Origin: Candidatus Thiodiazotropha sp. (ex Myrtea sp. 'scaly one' KF741663)
Lineage (GTDB): Bacteria > Pseudomonadota > Gammaproteobacteria > Chromatiales > Chromatiaceae
Reading direction: 5' to 3'
DNA: 64,000 bases
NCBI GenBank assembly: GCA_025655555.1
Contig: JAHXIQ010000005.1
Span: forward strand, 248,001-312,000
This document shows, one piece after another, positions 60,857 to 64,000 of the stretch; the stretch's first letter is position 1; every line of letters starts with the position of its first letter. The position numbers were made by a program, and so were the translations under genes. Under the pieces are notes generated by a model, which searched no databases, was not told the DNA's origin, and worked only from the letters and a program-made list of their open reading frames with translations.

Positions 60857-63262
60857 TCAATGAGTTATGGTTGGACCGTTACCTGGACCGTTACCTGGAC
60901 CGTTACCTGGACCGAACACGGATGCGGCGAGTTGTCTTCTGTTATCGGCGTTCACGCCCATCGCTACCCCGGACCAATACCGTGGACGTGGTCCGCCATC
61001 TGTAGACCGTGGACGGTAATCTTTAAGCTGCCCAGGGAAAGCCGTTTTCAGATTGCGTCCAAAAATTTCCTTCGATGGCACGTGCCCGTTGATCCCGTTG
61101 TCTTTATGCCATTGGCAGTATGCGGTCCATAGGTTGTGTTTCGATGCCTCTAAGCCCGGGCCAATGGTGCAGCACTCCCTAACGAATGCCTTAACCGGCG
61201 ATCCGAGTGAATCGATCTCTTCAACCAATTCAGCAGCAGATGCAGGGGTTACAATCACACCATCGTTTCGGAGGTGTTGCAGCCCATCGAGTGCCCAGTT
61301 CAGAATACCGGGTAGTTCTCTCATCAGTTTTTCAGTCAGGTGTCGATCTTCACGACCATAGAAACTATTGGGAGTGTGGAAAACCACATAACGAGAGGCC
61401 AGTGCCCCGGAAGCGTCCCCCAACACTGGAATCTCATTGGAAAGGATCAGAAGACGTGTGTGTAACTTTCCGTGCCAGTCTTCACGATGTTTTCGACTTA
61501 CGTCTAAAGCATCCTCACCGGAGATACTGAGTAATCGTTCAGATACCACGGCTTTGTCTGTGCGCTTACCGATCCTTGCATCGGGAATGAGTGCAAGTTG
61601 TTTCCCGATAAATGCCGCAAGACCGAAATCACCACCCAATGAATTGAATGATGGACTGCAGACATTATCCGCACCGATCAGTGCACAAATTACACGGGCG
61701 ATTGTCCCTTTACCGGATCTCTTTGGACCAACGAATGCAAATATTTTTTGCAGACTGGTGTCGAGGGTTAGCAGGTAACCCGCGAGTTTTTTTAATTCTT
61801 GTATCGATTCAGGATCATCTCCGAAAACTTCATTTAGAAAACGAATCCAACGATCTGGGGTCGGTGCTTTCGGTGAGTAGTCGAAAGGCAGTGCATTGAA
61901 GGTCAACAGTGAATCACTGTGTGGATACAGTCGATGTTTGAACGGATCGAGGATGCCGTTTTGACATACGATTAGATCAGAAGCTTTTTTGGGCATCCCC
62001 TCAACCTCTTCCATCCAGTGCGGCAGTTCCACCGCATGTGCATCCACAATGACCGCCGACTTCAGCTCGTCCACAGTTTGATTCACCTTCGTCTGCGACA
62101 GTTGCCCCGGGAAAGATGTGCGGATCTCAGAGCGGATAAGCTCTTCCTCAATGTTGCGGTAATAGCCGCCCGGCTCACGGGTGAACCATGAACCATTGAA
62201 TCGAATCAGCTTAGCGTTACGTCCACCCAGCAATGCAAGCGTTTCAGTACTCGCCTGGAAGGGCAGCGTAACCCCTTGACCGCGTGAAATCTCATTCGCA
62301 GCCTGACTACCCGCCGAATAAACTTCTGTGCAACGGCTGACGGCACTTGTAATGGTACGGGTGAGGTAGCTATCGTGCTCTGTCCATTTAGCGCGAACAA
62401 GGCCACATCTCCACATTAACGCTAACGATCGTTCGCAGTTGCCACCCGTCCAAAAGGCTAAATGACTGGCCATCGCACCGTCGGCACTACTGTAGTCATA
62501 GGGACGGTTACCGTAATGATCAGGGTAAGCCCGGCTGAGTGCGTCAACTTTACATTCCCACAAGTCCCTGAACGACGCCTTACCGCCGAACACCTGCCCG
62601 GCTGTTGCTCGCTGGTTGAGCATAGTCTTGATTAACTCATCGTCATCAAGCGGCCCGGTGTATTCCGGCCTGGGTGCTGTCGTCCATTCAGCCGGGCGCA
62701 ACTCACCGGCTCCATCCTTCGGCGGGAAGTAGTCCGCCACCAGCCCGGGTAGATGGGCTGTCAGATCACATGCAGCATCACCCATGGCCCGGTCACCTGT
62801 CAGTGCAACGAACCGTCCAGTGTGATACATCTCTAAGCCGAGAGCGGCATTCTTGCAACCATGGTTCGGTATGCTCGATGCACTACCGATGATGTGGAGA
62901 CCCTTGCCCGACTGACTAATTTCAATCGCAGCGTTGGGCAGACGACCACATATCTCAGTTGAGGTTAGAGACCATTGACCATCGGGCTGTAAGCAAGCAT
63001 CCAGATCGGTGAAAAAGAATGGGTCGTTATCAGTAAAGACGAATCCCACACCGTAACCTGCACCGGCTTTCTCGGCAATCTGCTGGGCTTCATCGAATGA
63101 CAGCCAGATAGCGGGATCATGCGCGTTATGGGGTTTCAACGTTTGAGGATGGACCGGCAATTTTTCCATCTTCCCCGTTCCATCAGATTTTGATCGTAGC
63201 GTGTAGACAATGAACTGACGATAAGCTGCCAGGGCAGCGAGGGCTGGCGGTAGAGACTTCAT
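60857..63262 (-). CDS. satellite/phage primase-polymerase fused to D5-like helicase
   Basis: Replication protein of 801 residues. The N-terminal prim-pol-like domain (about 1-190) has FFFTDLDACL, AAIEISQSGKGLHIIG and LEMYHTGRFVALTGDR, the acidic and SGxGxH motifs of that fold. A middle linker leads to a D5/SF3-type helicase with Walker A FVGPKRSGKGT (about 508) and a sensor segment LLILSNEIPVLGDASGALASRYVVFHTP. The C-terminal tail ends in GPGNGP repeats encoded by a 12-base tandem repeat that also forms CCTGGACC iterons. The ATG at 63262 overlaps the upstream stop as TGATG. Confidence 0.85.
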   Translation of the reverse strand: MKSLPPALAALAAYRQFIVYTLRSKSDGTGKMEKLPVHPQTLKPHNAHDPAIWLSFDEAQQIAEKAGAGYGVGFVFTDNDPFFFTDLDACLQPDGQWSLTSTEICGRLPNAAIEISQSGKGLHIIGSASSIPNHGCKNAALGLEMYHTGRFVALTGDRAMGDAACDLTAHLPGLVADYFPPKDGAGELRPAEWTTAPRPEYTGPLDDDELIKTMLNQRATAGQVFGGKASFRDLWECKVDALSRAYPDHYGNRPYDYSSADGAMASHLAFWTGGNCERSLALMWRCGLVRAKWTEHDSYLTRTITSAVSRCTEVYSAGSQAANEISRGQGVTLPFQASTETLALLGGRNAKLIRFNGSWFTREPGGYYRNIEEELIRSEIRTSFPGQLSQTKVNQTVDELKSAVIVDAHAVELPHWMEEVEGMPKKASDLIVCQNGILDPFKHRLYPHSDSLLTFNALPFDYSPKAPTPDRWIRFLNEVFGDDPESIQELKKLAGYLLTLDTSLQKIFAFVGPKRSGKGTIARVICALIGADNVCSPSFNSLGGDFGLAAFIGKQLALIPDARIGKRTDKAVVSERLLSISGEDALDVSRKHREDWHGKLHTRLLILSNEIPVLGDASGALASRYVVFHTPNSFYGREDRHLTEKLMRELPGILNWALDGLQHLRNDGVIVTPASAAELVEEIDSLGSPVKAFVRECCTIGPGLEASKHNLWTAYCQWHKDNGINGHVPSKEIFGRNLKTAFPGQLKDYRPRSTDGGPRPRYWSGVAMGVNADNRRQLAASVFGPGNGPGNGPGNGPTITH
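60873..60914. repeat. 12-base tandem repeat at the primase C-terminus
   Basis: GGACCGTTACCT is repeated three and a half times. It encodes GPGN repeats on the minus strand and creates three CCTGGACC octamers shared with the adjacent noncoding region. Confidence 0.85.
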
Positions 63263-63702
63263 CACGCATTACCCCCATCCATCATATAGGATGCAATGGG
63301 TACAATCTTTTCGTTGACCAGCGCAATAGACTGTTGATTCACGACAGCGTTATAGAGCTTCTCCAGCTCCTGATCAGATGAAGGGGGAGTCCACCCATCG
63401 CCGCCAATCTTTACTGCAGCGCGGACCCTGTACCCGGGATAGACTTGATAGACGATAATAAAATTATCACCTCTATCAGCCGGGAGTTCCCCCCGGTGTA
63501 CCGGTCTCAGCCGATAGGATTTCCCGGGCCGACGAGCAAACCAGGCGGAATCCTTTTTGGCGATTTTGCGAGTGGTTTGACGATCAAGGCCAGTGAGACT
63601 ATCCTCAGCGTGATTACAAAAAGTAGCGCCCTTACCTTTGCCTCCGTCGCCCATCGCCGCCAAGCTCCAGGGCGCGGAGGTTTTCGTTTTTTCTGCCTTC
63701 AT
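63262..63702 (-). CDS. hypothetical protein of the mobile element
   Basis: Protein of 146 residues between alpA and primase. The N-terminus is basic (KAEKTKTSAPW). KIAKKDSAWFARRPGKSYRLRPVHRGELPADRGDNFIIVYQVYPGYRVRAAVKI resembles a small beta-rich domain. Its stop overlaps the primase start and its own start overlaps the AlpA stop by 4 bases, so all three are one operon. No family is recognised. Confidence 0.6.
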   Translation of the reverse strand: MKAEKTKTSAPWSLAAMGDGGKGKGATFCNHAEDSLTGLDRQTTRKIAKKDSAWFARRPGKSYRLRPVHRGELPADRGDNFIIVYQVYPGYRVRAAVKIGGDGWTPPSSDQELEKLYNAVVNQQSIALVNEKIVPIASYMMDGGNA

Positions 63703-63902
63703 TCTTCGCCACCCGCCTGTTGTTCCTTTTCCAGAAGCCAGCTATCCAACGATTCACGACGGTAGCCAACGCAACGGGATGAAAATACGATCTTGCGAGG
63801 GAAAGTGGGATCGATTTCTGCCAGGTCGTAAAGCTTGCGGCGAGAGAAGCCTAGATAGGCTGCGGCCTTGGCCGGTCTCAATACTTCAGGTTGTGCGCTC
63901 AT
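63699..63902 (-). CDS. AlpA-family regulator / excisionase-like protein
   Basis: Winged-helix MerR-like protein of 67 residues: EVLRPAKAAAYLGFSRRKLYDLAEIDPTFPRKIVFSSRCVGYRRESLDSWL is the AlpA (phage satellite activator) pattern. Such proteins activate integrase or act as excisionase. The ATG at 63902 is preferred; the upstream GTG at 63914 lies inside an inverted repeat. It is first in the replication operon. Its GGAG ribosome site lies in the arm of a perfect 11-bp hairpin. Confidence 0.88.
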   Translation of the reverse strand: MSAQPEVLRPAKAAAYLGFSRRKLYDLAEIDPTFPRKIVFSSRCVGYRRESLDSWLLEKEQQAGGEE

Positions 63903-63913
63903 GGTTTCCAGCA

Positions 63914-63955
63914 CTCCGTAGTGTATGTGGTTGTGGTGTTGGCCACACTACGGAG
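63914..63955 (-). promoter_or_regulatory. 11-bp inverted repeat over the alpA ribosome site
   Basis: CTCCGTAGTGT (63914-63924) and ACACTACGGAG (63945-63955) are perfect complements 20 bases apart. On the minus strand the GGAG before alpA is in one arm. It could be an operator or an RNA fold that hides the ribosome site. Confidence 0.5.
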
Positions 63956-63959
63956 CGGG

Positions 63960-63992
63960 AAAGGAAACTAAGGGGGGTTACTTTCCTTTTTT
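63960..63992 (+). terminator. terminator-like hairpin at window edge
   Basis: AAAGGAAA pairs with TTTCCTTT (TAA/TTA inner pairs, one mismatch), followed by more T. It would end a + strand transcript entering this region; none is visible. Confidence 0.4.
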
Positions 63993-64000
63993 CAGGTAAT

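Larger units (their letters stand above)
56403..64000. mobile_element. tRNA-Val-integrated phage satellite-like element (right end outside window)
   Basis: From the 3' end of tRNA-Val to at least the window edge, the genes are an AlpA-type regulator, primase/helicase, terminase subunits and unknown small proteins on the minus strand, with one + strand cargo gene by the tRNA. There is no integrase, portal, capsid or tail gene up to 64000; an integrase and the second attachment site should lie to the right. The gene set recalls P4-like satellites or PICIs, with an added large terminase. Confidence 0.7.

Overview
The window reads as chromosomal DNA of a free-living or symbiotic gammaproteobacterium of moderate GC. 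Supporting genes are long-form biosynthetic SpeA, SrkA, GreB, SelO, RsgA, a FimT/GspH pseudopilin, UvrB, Pcm, NhaA and an RnfG paralogue. A sulphur-oxidiser-type lineage is only an impression. Most genes have recognisable families. The intergenic DNA carries several kinds of inverted repeats, and the right end is a mobile element entered through a tRNA gene.

Left part (0.45-8.4 kb): a polyamine locus. Four overlapping + strand genes encode an ATP-grasp ligase fused to a degenerate M20-peptidase-like domain, a class I glutamine-amidotransferase-like protein, an agmatinase-family ureohydrolase and arginine decarboxylase (SpeA). They run head-on into a minus-strand pair, carboxy(nor)spermidine dehydrogenase and NspC. 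Together they spell arginine -> agmatine -> putrescine -> carboxyspermidine -> spermidine, plus a ligase and a hydrolase/amidotransferase that the pathway does not need. These suggest an undescribed polyamine or agmatine conjugation step.

Middle (8.7-56 kb): mostly single genes and pairs. They include a TetR/peroxiredoxin pair with three matching 16-bp operators, a 2-hydroxyacid dehydrogenase, a POT transporter, SrkA, an SLC13/RCK permease, GreB, SelO, an AraC/NmrA divergent pair, and a SoxH-like metallo-hydrolase that has lost its zinc motif. RsgA sits behind a 12-codon leader peptide overlapping a terminator. Then come a NodIJ-type ABC exporter, a coiled-coil/SPOR membrane protein, periplasmic isochorismatase-like and HbpS-like proteins, a PQQ-type sugar dehydrogenase, YbaK-like, a membrane adenylate/guanylate cyclase, a frameshifted RebB-like remnant, DUF membrane proteins, GNAT, tautomerase, RnfG, NhaA, Bcp, a CinA-like protein, an FKBP-like/methyltransferase fusion, a PstS-like protein, an AEC permease, DUF523-DUF1722, tRNA-Asn, FimT, AspC, UvrB, Pcm and an EF-hand-like protein. 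A 271-bp MITE-like element with 34-bp terminal inverted repeats (44979-45249) sits just upstream of the PstS-like gene. Related ends occur at 31011 and 41832.

Right end (56.4 kb to the window edge): an element inserted 3' of tRNA-Val(GAC). Read leftward on the minus strand it carries an AlpA-like regulator, an unknown protein, a primase-polymerase/D5-type helicase, a putative iteron origin (GGTCCAGG octamers around an AT-rich core), a cysteine-cluster protein, small and large terminase subunits and two unknown proteins. A + strand ADP-ribosyltransferase-like cargo gene lies next to the tRNA. No integrase, portal or capsid gene is visible up to 64000. The layout suggests a P4/PICI-like phage satellite with its own packaging motor, cut off by the window edge.
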